From NCBI GenBank assembly GCA_035642095.1, contig DASQTB010000089.1, positions 1 through 22,432 on the forward strand: a stretch of DNA of 22,432 bases. The letters run 5' to 3'. The position numbers and the translations under genes were made by a program. Each line of letters starts with the position of its first letter. The stretch's first letter is position 1. The notes beneath the pieces are model-generated. The model did not search any database. It saw only the letters and a program-made list of their open reading frames with translations, and was not told the DNA's origin. Of the stretch, positions 14,004 through 22,412 are shown piece by piece. The DNA comes from DASQTB01 sp035642095 (GTDB taxonomy: Bacteria > Actinomycetota > UBA4738 > CALAEC01).

Positions 14004-15014
14004 CTACAGCTCCACCGCGGTGGGGATGATCCGTTCCGCCACGACGTCGAGCATCTCGTCATCGGGGACAACGAAAGGAAGCGGTCCCACCGACAGGATG
14101 GTCTCCTCCACGCCCAGTCGGCCGAAGGCCGCCAGGCGGTCCAGCACCTGCTCGGGGATCCCGACCAGCTTGTCCCGCCCCCACTCTTCCGGCGTCGCTC
14201 CATCGAGGGCGCCCCCCGGTGCCCATCGGGTGAGCGACCGCCACCGGGCCTCCAGGTCGCGCCGGTCGGCCCCGACCACGGTGTAGAGGCCCACCGAGCG
14301 CCGGACCGACGCCGGATCCCGGCCCTCCGCCACACAGGCGTCGTCCAGAACCCGGGCCCGTTCGGCGTAGCCCTCCGGAGTCCACGCCCACACGGTGTTC
14401 CATCCGTCTCCCCGCCGGGCGATCAGCCGGGCCAGGCGCGGCCCCCCTTTCCCCCCGATCCACAGCGGGGGACGCGGCTCCTGGACGGGTCGAGGTCGGC
14501 AGTATGCCTCGTCCAGCCGGAAGTGCGCTCCCTCCCAGGTGACCGGCTCCTTCTCGCCGAACAGGAGCCAAAGGACCTCGACCGTCTCCTCGAGGATCTC
14601 GAACCGCCGGGCGAGCGTGCCGAAGTCGTAGCCGAACGCCCGGTACTCGTCCTCGTACCATCCCGCGCCGAGCCCGAGATCCAGGCGCCCGGACGAGAGC
14701 AGGTCCACCGTCACCACGGCCTTGGCCAGGATCGCCGGGTGGCGAAAGGCGGCCCCGAGCACCAGCGTTCCCAGCCGCACTCGGTCCGTGATCGCGGCCA
14801 GACCGGCCAGCACCGCCATCGGCTCGACCGAGCCGTATGGCTGGTCCGGGCCGCCGTACCTGGTCAACGACAGGAAGAAGTGGTCCGAGATCCACACCGA
14901 GTCGAACCCGAGGGCCTCGGCCCGGCGGGCCACCCCGGCCAGGCGGTCCCACGTCACCGGGGAACCATCCGGCTGGGAGAAGTCGTAGTGGGGCAAGGCC
15001 AGCCCGATCCGCAT
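14004..15014 (-). CDS. LLM-class F420-dependent oxidoreductase
   Basis: The product has 336 residues in the luciferase-like monooxygenase TIM-barrel fold: MRIGLALPHYDFSQ at the start, AEALGFDSVWISDHF, RVRLGTLVLGAAFRHPA, LDLGLGAGWYEDEYRAFG and PPLWIGGKGGPRLARLIAR. These features are typical of actinobacterial F420-dependent members, which reduce or oxidise an unidentified substrate with coenzyme F420 rather than FMN. The cofactor assignment is by family resemblance. ATG 15014 lies 2 nt after the nucleotidyltransferase stop. The reading frame stays open far upstream, but that part is antiparallel noise inside the nucleotidyltransferase gene. Confidence 0.88.
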   Translation of the reverse strand: MRIGLALPHYDFSQPDGSPVTWDRLAGVARRAEALGFDSVWISDHFFLSLTRYGGPDQPYGSVEPMAVLAGLAAITDRVRLGTLVLGAAFRHPAILAKAVVTVDLLSSGRLDLGLGAGWYEDEYRAFGYDFGTLARRFEILEETVEVLWLLFGEKEPVTWEGAHFRLDEAYCRPRPVQEPRPPLWIGGKGGPRLARLIARRGDGWNTVWAWTPEGYAERARVLDDACVAEGRDPASVRRSVGLYTVVGADRRDLEARWRSLTRWAPGGALDGATPEEWGRDKLVGIPEQVLDRLAAFGRLGVEETILSVGPLPFVVPDDEMLDVVAERIIPTAVEL

Positions 15015-15016
15015 CG

Positions 15017-16366
15017 CTACAGCAGGTCGAGGACGTCCTGGGCGCTGGTCAGCTCGCCCCCGGGTGGGACGCGGATCCCCGCCGGCACCTTCAGCCGGGG
15101 ATAGACGCTGGCCCCGCCGTCCAGGCGGGCCCCGGGAGCGACCACCACCTCGTCGCCGAGCGCCACGAAGTCCTCGATCACGGTGGCCCGGCCACGCTCC
15201 GACCGGATCTCGCTCATCGACCCGACCACCGAGTTCCGGACCGTGGCCCCCGGCCCGACGATGGCCCCGTCCCGGACCTGGGATCGGGCCACGTAGGCGC
15301 CTTCCCGGATCTCGACGTCGTCGTCCAGGTTCGACTCGGTGATCACCGCACCCGGTTCGATCACGGTGTAGCGCCCGACCCGCGCGGCCGGCCCGATCGT
15401 GACCAGCCCCTCGGCCATCTTCTCTTGCAGGGTCTTGCCGCTCCGGTCGTCCCGCAGGTGCAGCGACTCGGGGGCGACCCACACGTGCTGCTCGGGGTCG
15501 TACGGCGGCCCCATCAGCCGGGCCATGGACCCGAACCCCCCGTGCAGGACGTCGACCATCGTCTCCACATAGTCCGCCACGTTGCCGAGATCGCCGATCC
15601 GGCGAACCGGACAGGCGAACACCGGATACCCCTTCGCCACCAGCCAGGGAAGGAGGTCCTTCCCGAAGTCCAGCCGCTCCCGCCGCATGGCCGCCAGCTC
15701 CGGGTGCCCGGCCGCCTGGCGGAGCACCACGGGGTCGAGGAGGTAGAAGCCGGCGTTGGTGAGGAGCGGGAGCCGGTCGAACTCTACCGGCTCGGTGACC
15801 TGGAAGTGGTCTCGGAGCTCGGCCAGGGAAGGCTTCTCCACGAACTCGAAGATTCGGCACAGGGGGTCGGTCAGCATGACCCCGTACTTCTCGGCGACCT
15901 CCGTCGGTGCCCGGGTCATGGCCGCGATGGTGACGGCGGCGCCCTGTTCGTGGTGGGCCCGAATCATCGGCTCGAGGTCGAAGTCGATCACCGAATCCGT
16001 GGGGAACACCAGCGCTGGACGCCGGATGTCCCAGTGCTCGAGGAGCCGCAGCGTGGAGTCGGCGCTGCCGGTCGACAGCGCGTCGAACCTGACCGGGGAG
16101 TACTGGACGTCCACCCCGAGCGGCTCCCCGTACCCGATCAGGACCTTGATCTGGTAGCGGTTTTCCTTCCCGTGGGCGATCAGGTAGTACTCCTTGATCC
16201 CTTCGGCGGCGAGGATGTCGATCACCCACCGGATCAGGCGGCGGCCGACGAAGGCCATGGCTGCCTTCGACCGGAGATAGCCCGGGGCTTTCAGCGTGAG
16301 CGGACGAGCCCGGACGCCCTGTCCGCCGGCCAGGCCGATGCCGACCACGTCGCTGGCGCCCGACAC
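15017..16366 (-). CDS. NDP-sugar nucleotidyltransferase with left-handed beta-helix
   Basis: The product has 449 residues. The N-terminal nucleotidyltransferase domain carries GLAGGQGVRARPLT (11-24), a lengthened loop and then SKAAMAF in place of the usual PKPM, followed by FPTDS (metal-binding Asp), VEKPS and the acceptor sugar region. The C-terminal third has hexapeptide-type repeats (IGPAARVGRYTVIEPGAVI onward) forming a left-handed beta-helix. It should join a sugar-1-phosphate to a nucleotide (GDP-mannose, ADP-glucose or similar); the sugar cannot be named. The start is GTG 16366, which has TATCAT exactly 6 nt upstream, a leaderless-type promoter. It is the first gene of the operon with the LLM oxidoreductase and HARE-HTH genes. 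Confidence 0.85.
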   Translation of the reverse strand: MSGASDVVGIGLAGGQGVRARPLTLKAPGYLRSKAAMAFVGRRLIRWVIDILAAEGIKEYYLIAHGKENRYQIKVLIGYGEPLGVDVQYSPVRFDALSTGSADSTLRLLEHWDIRRPALVFPTDSVIDFDLEPMIRAHHEQGAAVTIAAMTRAPTEVAEKYGVMLTDPLCRIFEFVEKPSLAELRDHFQVTEPVEFDRLPLLTNAGFYLLDPVVLRQAAGHPELAAMRRERLDFGKDLLPWLVAKGYPVFACPVRRIGDLGNVADYVETMVDVLHGGFGSMARLMGPPYDPEQHVWVAPESLHLRDDRSGKTLQEKMAEGLVTIGPAARVGRYTVIEPGAVITESNLDDDVEIREGAYVARSQVRDGAIVGPGATVRNSVVGSMSEIRSERGRATVIEDFVALGDEVVVAPGARLDGGASVYPRLKVPAGIRVPPGGELTSAQDVLDLL

Positions 16367-16378
16367 GACTGCATGATA
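16367..16378 (-). promoter_or_regulatory. Leaderless-type -10 of the nucleotidyltransferase operon
   Basis: On the minus strand TATCAT (16378-16373) is followed by 6 nt and the GTG start at 16366. No ribosome site is present. Confidence 0.45.
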
Positions 16379-16394
16379 CCGACGGCCCCCACCA

Positions 16395-16414
16395 GACCCC
16401 CTCGTCGGGGGGTC
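16395..16414 (-). terminator. GC-rich hairpin after the ArsR-like gene
   Basis: GACCCCC (16395-16401) pairs with GGGGGTC (16408-16414) around a 6-nt loop. It lies 26 bp beyond the stop of the regulator gene and upstream of the next operon's promoter, a fitting place for a terminator. There is no T-tract. Confidence 0.4.
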
Positions 16415-16439
16415 GCCGCCGATCAGCCTCTGGGGCCGG

Positions 16440-17120
16440 TCACGCCCCGGCCCGGGCCGGGGCGGCCCGGAGGCGACAGATCCCTCGCTCGGCGAAGGGC
16501 CTGAACTCTCGGAGCCCGAGGGGCGGCTTGAGCCCGGCCAGCATGCCCTCCAAGAGCCCCCGGTGGAGCGAGCACACCAGGTCCCGGTAGTCCTCGTGGA
16601 GCTCTCGGAACGGGCAGTCCCGGAGCGTGACCTCCACCGCGTTCCCCGTCCGGCGGAATCGGGGCTCGAAGCCGGCCGTGGCCATGGCGTCCTGGAGCCG
16701 GGCCAGGTTCTGGCGTGCCGGGAGCCGAGCCCCCGGCTTCGGCCCTCCCTGGGCCACCAGGTAGCCGCCCCACTCCCGGGCCAACCCGGTGGCTCGTTCC
16801 ACCTCCCGCCTGGTCCGGACCAACCCGCACAGCATCTCGGCCAGGAGCCGGAAGTCGCGGGCCTCGTCGCCGGGGGGCTCGACGGCCCGGTACAGGGTCT
16901 GGGGCCGGCCCACCCCGGCCGTCTTCCTGACCTGGTGGGCCACGAGGCCCGCCTCCTCCAGGCGGCGGAGGTGAGGGCGAAGCGTGTTCGCGTGAAGCGA
17001 GAGCCGCCGGGCCATCTCCCGGACCGACACCGGCCGGTCGACCAGGCGGAGATGGCGGTAGAGTCGGAACCGAGTGTCGTCGGCCAGAGCCTTGTGGATC
17101 TCGGGCGTGCGCGAGGCCAT
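16440..17120 (-). CDS. ArsR-like winged-helix regulator with conserved cysteines
   Basis: The product has 226 residues. The N-terminal winged helix (about 8-80) includes HKALADDTRFRLYRHLRL, SVREMARRLSLHANTLRPHLRRLEEAGLV and a GRPQTLYRAV wing. The C-terminal domain holds Cys98, then Cys169 (RDCPFREL), Cys183 (LVCSLH) and Cys215 (RGICRL). This C-terminal pattern recalls actinobacterial SufR-like regulators that sense Fe-S clusters, but the spacing differs from textbook SufR. It is divergent from the Mrp/ApbC Fe-S carrier, 115 bp away, which fits control of that gene; both points are inference. The start is ATG 17120; GTG 17135 is possible. Confidence 0.82.
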   Translation of the reverse strand: MASRTPEIHKALADDTRFRLYRHLRLVDRPVSVREMARRLSLHANTLRPHLRRLEEAGLVAHQVRKTAGVGRPQTLYRAVEPPGDEARDFRLLAEMLCGLVRTRREVERATGLAREWGGYLVAQGGPKPGARLPARQNLARLQDAMATAGFEPRFRRTGNAVEVTLRDCPFRELHEDYRDLVCSLHRGLLEGMLAGLKPPLGLREFRPFAERGICRLRAAPARAGA

Positions 17121-17235
17121 GGTCGGGTCGGTCACCCCTCCCGGCGGATTTCGCCGATGAGCACGGTGAGAAACAGGATAAACTGGTGGAGGCGGCCCGG
17201 TGAGCGGGTCGACGAGCCGACAGCGAGGAGTTCCA

Positions 17236-18351
17236 TTGGTCACCGAGGCCCAGGTTCGCGAGGCGCTGCGAGGCGTCCTCGACCCCGAGATCGGCAAGCC
17301 GATCGAGGATCTCGGCATGCTCAAGGGCATCGACATCTCTCCCGACGGGGACGTCACCGTCGAGGTCCTGCTGACCATCGCCGGATGCCCCCTCCGGGAC
17401 CGTATCAACACCGACGTGACCGGGGCGGTAGCCCCGCTGGAGGGCGTCCGCGGCGTGCGGGTGGCCCTCGGCGAGATGACCGGCGACCAGCGGCAGCAGA
17501 TGGTCACCTCGCTCCGGAGCGGACAGCCCGAGCAGCAGCAGACGTTCTTCACCGCAGGCGACACCGAGGTGATCGCCGTGGCTTCCGGCAAGGGCGGCGT
17601 CGGCAAGTCGAGCGTGACCGCCAACCTGGCTGCTGCCCTGGCCGCCGAAGGCCGCCGGGTGGGCGTGCTGGACGCCGACGTGTGGGGGTTCTCCATCCCT
17701 CGGATGATGGGCGTGTCCGGACAACCGGTTGGCTTCAACAACATGATCCTTCCGCTGGAGGCCTACGGCGTGAAGGTGATCTCGATGGGCTTCTTCGTCT
17801 CGGACGAGACGCCGGTCATCTGGCGAGGTCCGATGCTCCACAAGGCGCTCCAGCAGTTCCTGGGCGACGTGTACTGGGGCGACCTCGACATCCTGTTCGT
17901 CGACATGCCGCCGGGAACCGGCGACGTGTCGCTGTCCCTGGCCTCGTTCCTGCCCGCCGGCTCGATGGTGGTGGTGACCACACCCCAGGATGCGGCCAGC
18001 AAGGTCGCCGAGCGGGCCGGCCGGATGGCCCAGCACCCCAACGTGACGCTGAAGCTCCTCGGCGTGATCGAGAACATGGCCGGCTTCGCGTGCCCGCATT
18101 GTGGCGAGCTGACCGACGTGTTCGGGACGGGCGGCGGCCAGAAGACCGCCTCGGCGCTGGGCGTCCCCTACCTCGGGGGGGTCCCGATGCAGCTCTCCCT
18201 CCGGGAGGGCGCCGACACCGGTCGCCCCGTCATCCTCGACGAGCCGGACTCCCCCGCGGGCCAGGCCCTCCGCCGTATCGCCGGAGACCTGGTCGGCCGG
18301 GCCACGACGAAGGTCGGCAAGACCCTCCCGCTGACGGTCGCTCCCCGCTAG
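17236..18351 (+). CDS. Mrp/ApbC-family iron-sulfur carrier P-loop ATPase
   Basis: The product has 371 residues. An N-terminal MIP18/DUF59 domain (about 3-90, with TIAGCPLRD, Cys51) is followed by the Mrp ATPase domain: deviant Walker A GKGGVGKS at 118-125, ADVWGFSIPRMMG, FVDMPPGTGD at 221-230 and the cluster-binding CPHC at 286-289. Proteins of this form bind a 4Fe-4S cluster at the dimer interface and pass it to apo-proteins. I chose TTG 17236, preceded by GAGGAG with 5 nt spacing and matching the family N-terminus; the frame also opens at GTG 17200. A TAAACT -10-like sequence lies near 17181. Its TAG stop shares CTAG (18348-18351) with the convergent lipoprotein gene. Confidence 0.92.
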   Translation: MVTEAQVREALRGVLDPEIGKPIEDLGMLKGIDISPDGDVTVEVLLTIAGCPLRDRINTDVTGAVAPLEGVRGVRVALGEMTGDQRQQMVTSLRSGQPEQQQTFFTAGDTEVIAVASGKGGVGKSSVTANLAAALAAEGRRVGVLDADVWGFSIPRMMGVSGQPVGFNNMILPLEAYGVKVISMGFFVSDETPVIWRGPMLHKALQQFLGDVYWGDLDILFVDMPPGTGDVSLSLASFLPAGSMVVVTTPQDAASKVAERAGRMAQHPNVTLKLLGVIENMAGFACPHCGELTDVFGTGGGQKTASALGVPYLGGVPMQLSLREGADTGRPVILDEPDSPAGQALRRIAGDLVGRATTKVGKTLPLTVAPR

Positions 18352-19514
18352 CCCGGCGGGCGGTACGCCCAGAAGGAGTGAGGCGAGCCCTCGCACCCGT
18401 AGCACGGCGTGCCCTGGTGGTCGACGGTTAGCCCTTCGGCCAACAGGAACAGAGCGTCGGCGGCGGCCACCATGTCCGCGAATCGCCACAGCTTGTACGA
18501 GCCGGCGGACGCATCGATCTCCTCCCCAAGCATCCCGCCCCGAACGGGCTCCCACCGCCGGGCGGTGGGGTCGTAGAGCGCAGCCTCGCCGCAGAAGAAC
18601 GCGAACACGCGGCTTCCGATGATCACACTGTCGGGGTAGCACTCGCTGGGTCGCATCGGCATGGGGTCCGGATCGCTCCACCCGTCACTCGCCGGGTCGT
18701 ACACCTGCCATCGAGGTTCGTAGTCCCAGGCCAGCATGGCCTCGCCGAGCCACACCGCCGAGGTGGCCTGGGGGGACAGCCGGGAGGGCGGGAGCGGCCG
18801 CCACGTGTCGGCGATCGGATCGTAGGCACTCCCCACCGACGTGCGGGTCTGGGCCACGTTCCGGGTGTCGAGGAGGGAGCCGAACACCAGCATCTCGTTC
18901 CCCGTCCACATCCCGGAAGCAAGGTTCAGCCCCACCGGGCCATCGGCGATGGCCCGCCAGGAGTCGATCGCCGGATCGTAGGCCGCCCCCGTCGCCGCGA
19001 GGTGATCCTTCGGACGGCCACCACCCCACACGATGACCTCGGAACCGGTCCACACGTAGACCGCCCCGAACCGTGGTTGGAGGGGAGCGTTGGGGAGCAT
19101 CCGCCACGCCTCGATCGCCGGATCGTAGGCGACGCCCTTCAGCTTCCACCCCTCGGCATAGAAGAACAGGGCCTCCCGGCCCGTCCACACCACTTCCGGA
19201 TCGATCCCACCGCTCGGCGCGGGCGGGACGACCGTCCAGGTTCGCGTCGACGGGTCGAAGGCGAAGCCGTCCGTGGTCGGATGGCAGTCCGGACGGCCGG
19301 GATCGCACCCGCCCCACGCGATCAGCTCCCGCCCGGTCCAGACCAGGGCGGCGCCGTCTCGAGCCTCGGGCGGAAGCGGCAGCTCCGTCCATCCCTCGGC
19401 GACCTGGGCCCCGGAAGCGGCCCCTCGCTCCGGATCAGGGCTTCGGACACCGCAGGCCGACAGGACCGCCGTCACCAGGAGCCACGACAGGACGCCCCAC
19501 GAGCGCTGCCTCAT
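18348..19514 (-). CDS. Kelch-repeat beta-propeller lipoprotein
   Basis: About 388 residues. A lipoprotein signal peptide ends in the lipobox VLSAC (about Cys21-22), so the protein is anchored to the outer face of the membrane by the Lgt pathway. The rest is about six Kelch-like blades: pairs of VWTGxE(L/V)IxWGG strands followed by YDP-x(4)-W (FDPSTRTW, YDPAIEAW, YDPAIDSW, YDPIADTW, YDPASDGW, YDPTARRW). Such propellers bind ligands or proteins; the partner is unknown. The start is ATG 19514 or the adjoining GTG 19517. It follows the formate dehydrogenase gene by about 45 bp without a clear ribosome site and may be co-transcribed. Confidence 0.85.
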   Translation of the reverse strand: MRQRSWGVLSWLLVTAVLSACGVRSPDPERGAASGAQVAEGWTELPLPPEARDGAALVWTGRELIAWGGCDPGRPDCHPTTDGFAFDPSTRTWTVVPPAPSGGIDPEVVWTGREALFFYAEGWKLKGVAYDPAIEAWRMLPNAPLQPRFGAVYVWTGSEVIVWGGGRPKDHLAATGAAYDPAIDSWRAIADGPVGLNLASGMWTGNEMLVFGSLLDTRNVAQTRTSVGSAYDPIADTWRPLPPSRLSPQATSAVWLGEAMLAWDYEPRWQVYDPASDGWSDPDPMPMRPSECYPDSVIIGSRVFAFFCGEAALYDPTARRWEPVRGGMLGEEIDASAGSYKLWRFADMVAAADALFLLAEGLTVDHQGTPCYGCEGSPHSFWAYRPPG

Positions 19515-19559
19515 CACCGGTGAGACGTGTCCCGAGGATCGGCGGTTCTCCGAGCCTCG

Positions 19560-20759
19560 CTATCGCTTGAACCGCGCCGCTTCGTCCGAGCCGGCGGTGG
19601 CGTCGCCGGCGCTGTAGGAGTGGGCCCCGGCTCCGGCCAGCTTGCCGCCGTCGACGATCAGGTACTCCTCGCGGATGGGACGCCCCTCGAACCAGCACTC
19701 CAGGATCTCCCGCGTTCCGGCCGCGTACCGGGCCTGGGCCGACAGCGACGACCCGGAGATGTGGGGGGTCATGCCGTGGTGGGGCATCGTCCGCCAGGGG
19801 TGATCCTTGGGGGCCGGCTGAGGGAACCACACGTCGCCCGCATAGCCGGCGAGCTGCCCGCTCTCCAGGGCCCCGGCGACGGCGTCGCGGTCGCAGATCT
19901 TCCCCCGAGCGGTGTTCACCAGATACGCCCCGCGCTTCATCTTTCCGATGAGCTCGTCATCGAAGAGGTGCTCCGTCTCCGGGTGAAGAGGAGCGTTGAT
20001 CGTTACCACGTCGCAGACCGGAACCATCGATGCCGCGTCGGGGTGGAACGTGACACCGAGGTCGCGCTCCATCTCCTCCGGCAACCGATGGCGGTCGGTG
20101 TAGTACAGCTCGACGTCGAAGGGCTTGAGGCGCCGCAGGACCGCCGAGCCGATCCGCCCCGCGCCGACCGTCCCCACGCTCATGCCCTCCAGGTCGTAGG
20201 ACCGCGAAACGCAGTCGGCAATGTTCCACCCGCCCTTCACCACCCACTGGTAGGACGGGATGTAGTTCCGGACCAGCGACAGGATCATCATCACCACGTG
20301 CTCGGAAACGCTGATGCTGTTGCTGTACGTCACCTCCGTGACCGTCATGCCGCGGTCGATGGCGGCCTGGAGATCGACGTGGTCGGAGCCGATTCCCGCC
20401 GTGATGGTCAGCTTCAGGTTCGGCGCCTTGGCGATCCGCCCGGCCGTCAGGTACGCGGGCCAGAACGGCTGAGAGATGACGACGTCGGCGTCCACCAGCT
20501 CGCGTTCGAACTCGGAATCGGGGCCGTCCTTGTCGGAAGTGACCACGAGGGTGTGACCAAGGTCTTCCAGGAACCGGCGCAGCCCGAGCTCTCCCGAGAC
20601 GCTGCCGAGCAGTTGGCCCGGGTTGAAGTCGATGCCCTTCGGGGTGGGGAGGGTTTGACCACCCGGATAGCGTTCCAGCGTTGGGATGTCGTCCCTGGCG
20701 TAGGAGCTCGGATATCCGTCAACGGGGTCCTCGTAGAGGACGCAAACGATCTTGGCCAT
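19560..20759 (-). CDS. fdh: NAD-dependent formate dehydrogenase
   Basis: 399 residues, collinear over the whole length with the well-studied Pseudomonas sp. 101 enzyme (EC 1.17.1.9), which oxidises formate to CO2 with NAD+ and needs no metal. Catalytic and binding residues are all present: Asn147, Arg285, Gln314 and His333, the GAGRIG nucleotide loop at 199-204 and Asp222 in YYTDRHR, which selects NAD over NADP. Two cysteines of the Pseudomonas enzyme known to be oxidation-sensitive are replaced here, by Ser146 (TYSNSIS) and Ala256 (TINAPLHP). I chose ATG 20759, preceded by GGGAGGG and matching the family's MAK start; ATG 20765 is in frame. No formate-producing or methylotrophy genes are nearby, so its role is likely energy supply or detoxification. 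Confidence 0.95.
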   Translation of the reverse strand: MAKIVCVLYEDPVDGYPSSYARDDIPTLERYPGGQTLPTPKGIDFNPGQLLGSVSGELGLRRFLEDLGHTLVVTSDKDGPDSEFERELVDADVVISQPFWPAYLTAGRIAKAPNLKLTITAGIGSDHVDLQAAIDRGMTVTEVTYSNSISVSEHVVMMILSLVRNYIPSYQWVVKGGWNIADCVSRSYDLEGMSVGTVGAGRIGSAVLRRLKPFDVELYYTDRHRLPEEMERDLGVTFHPDAASMVPVCDVVTINAPLHPETEHLFDDELIGKMKRGAYLVNTARGKICDRDAVAGALESGQLAGYAGDVWFPQPAPKDHPWRTMPHHGMTPHISGSSLSAQARYAAGTREILECWFEGRPIREEYLIVDGGKLAGAGAHSYSAGDATAGSDEAARFKR

Positions 20760-20844
20760 GCTCATCCCTCCCTGCTGCCCTGGCCCGCGGCGGGCGCCGC
20801 CGGCACCGTATCATCGGCAGCCCGGCTCAGAGGGGGCAACCCGG

Positions 20845-21825
20845 TTACGTGCCCCCGGGGGTGGGCGGCGGCCGGAAGTCGGTGGTCGGCCGGTCCTCCT
20901 CCATGGCCGGCTCCAGCTCGTCCTCGGTTGCTGGTCCGGCGGCCGGCAGGGGCCGGCGGGCGAACCGAACCAGCACGATCACCGAGACGATGACGGCCGC
21001 GATCGAGGTCAGCTGGCTCCCGGTCAGCCCGAAGTACGTCTTGTCGATCCGCAGGAAATCGGTGATCACTCGGCCGATGCCGTACCAGATGGCAAAGGTC
21101 AGGATCAGGACGCCCTCCCTCCGGGGCCGCCGGTTCAGCCAGTACAGGACCATGAACAGCCCCAGGGCGATGAAGAAGTCGTAGAGCGCGGTCTGATGCA
21201 CGCCGGCCCCCGTGGCGACCGCCTGGGAGTCGCGGACCAGCGTCGCTCCCTCCCGGGACAGGGTCTCGGTGAAGCCCCCCGACAGCGAGGCCGTCCATCG
21301 GCCGGCGGCGGTCTCCACCCACGGTCCGGGGAGCTCCCCGCCCCGGTACCCCCAGCCCAGGAAGAAGTCGGTGGGCTTGCCGAGGTGGTCGCCGATCAGG
21401 AGGTCGCCGATCCGGCCGACGAGGATGCCGAAGGCCAGCCCCAGCGCGGCCGAGTCCATCACCTGGAGGAACCGGTACCCGTACCGGCGCATCAGCGGGT
21501 ACGCGAAGATGATGGCCCCGGCGATACCCCCCAGGAGGCTGATCCCACCGCGCCAGATGGCCAGCATCTGGCCGAACGAATCGAACTCGCTGAAGTGCCC
21601 GAGGACGTAGAAGAACCGGGCTCCGAAGATCGCCCCAACCAGTGCCCACAAGAGGATCGTCCCGACGTGGTCCTCGGACAGCCCCCGCTTCCGGCCTTCC
21701 CGGATCATCCACCACGACCCCGCCAGATATCCGGCGGCGATCCCCAGACCGTGGGGCGACACGGCCAGGGGGCCGAGCCGGATCCGGTCGAGCACCGGCC
21801 ACCCGATCACGGCGAGGAGGTTCAC
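20845..21825 (-). CDS. lgt: Prolipoprotein diacylglyceryl transferase
   Basis: The product has 326 residues with about seven membrane helices. Family landmarks are SPHGLGIAAGYLAG in the first helices, RGGISLLGG, the signature region GRIGDLLIGDHLGKPTD, and TALYDFFIALG near the C-terminus, followed by a charged cytoplasmic tail of about 40 residues. Lgt transfers a diacylglycerol to the lipobox cysteine of prolipoproteins, which would include the Kelch lipoprotein next door. The histidine important in E. coli (SFHGG) is Leu here (SLLGG), and the signature Asn is Asp. Variation at the first site is common in actinobacteria. The start is GTG 21825. A TAGACT -10-like element (21839-21834) lies 8 nt upstream, inside the end of the PAP2 gene. 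Confidence 0.9.
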   Translation of the reverse strand: MNLLAVIGWPVLDRIRLGPLAVSPHGLGIAAGYLAGSWWMIREGRKRGLSEDHVGTILLWALVGAIFGARFFYVLGHFSEFDSFGQMLAIWRGGISLLGGIAGAIIFAYPLMRRYGYRFLQVMDSAALGLAFGILVGRIGDLLIGDHLGKPTDFFLGWGYRGGELPGPWVETAAGRWTASLSGGFTETLSREGATLVRDSQAVATGAGVHQTALYDFFIALGLFMVLYWLNRRPRREGVLILTFAIWYGIGRVITDFLRIDKTYFGLTGSQLTSIAAVIVSVIVLVRFARRPLPAAGPATEDELEPAMEEDRPTTDFRPPPTPGGT

Positions 21826-21836
21826 GGCGAGGGAGT

Positions 21837-22412
21837 CTAGCCGACGACCCTGGGCGATACCGTCCGGCTCCACACGTCGGCGGTGGCCCGGCCGAGCAGC
21901 AGGCCCCCGACCACGTCCGCCGGGTAGTGCACACCGAGGTACACCCTGGACGCGGCCACGGCCCCGGCCACTCCCACCAGGGCCCTCCTGAGACCGTGGG
22001 GGAGGTCGAGGTCCCGGCCGGCCACCGTGACAAAGGTCAGGAACGTGGCCGGGTGCGCGCTCGGCCACGACGCGCCGAGCGGCTTCCCGATGAGGAGTCG
22101 AAGCGGCCTGGGGAGCTGCGCGTCGTAGGGCCGGACCCGGCGAAACAACCGCTTCAGCCCCTGGCCCACCGCCCACATCCCTGCCGCGGCGCACGTGGCG
22201 TCGACGGCCTCCCGCCGCCGCCCCGAGGCGGCGACGGCCGTCCCGGCGGCAACCGAGGCCCACAGCGACCCGAGCTCGGTGAGGGTCCGGAACACGGCGT
22301 CCAGCCGAGGATGCTCGAACCGCGAATTGGCCCATCCGAACAGGCGATCGTCGGCGGCCCGACCTCGGCCGCGGATCGTCAGCAGGGCCAGCGTCAGCGC
22401 TCCGCCGGCCAT
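21837..22412 (-). CDS. PAP2-family membrane phosphatase (possibly incomplete at 5' end)
   Basis: At least 191 residues. The three parts of the acid-phosphatase active site are present: KRLFRRVRP (K87, R94), PSAH (117-120) and SRVYLGVHYPADV (155-167), on membrane helices. Such enzymes remove phosphate from lipid phosphates such as undecaprenyl pyrophosphate, phosphatidic acid or phosphatidylglycerol phosphate. ATG 22412 is the first start in the window, but the frame stays open to the right edge, so the real start may lie outside. The stop is 11 bp before the lgt start, so the two probably form one operon. Confidence 0.85.
   Translation of the reverse strand: MAGGALTLALLTIRGRGRAADDRLFGWANSRFEHPRLDAVFRTLTELGSLWASVAAGTAVAASGRRREAVDATCAAAGMWAVGQGLKRLFRRVRPYDAQLPRPLRLLIGKPLGASWPSAHPATFLTFVTVAGRDLDLPHGLRRALVGVAGAVAASRVYLGVHYPADVVGGLLLGRATADVWSRTVSPRVVG

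Noticed and set aside
15015..16229. Upstream extension of the LLM oxidoreductase frame
   Set aside because: It overlaps the conserved nucleotidyltransferase on the same strand in another frame, has no domain, and the family N-terminus begins exactly at ATG 15014.
18700..19140. Repeated GATCGTAGGC-like segments resembling a DNA repeat or operator array
   Set aside because: They encode the YDP motif of successive Kelch blades, so the repetition is protein-level.
20760..20844. Promoter and hairpin before the formate dehydrogenase gene
   Set aside because: TTGCCC and GATGAT are 18 bp apart and a GGCGG-GCG-CCGCC stem is present, but each is too weak or too expected in GC-rich DNA to call.
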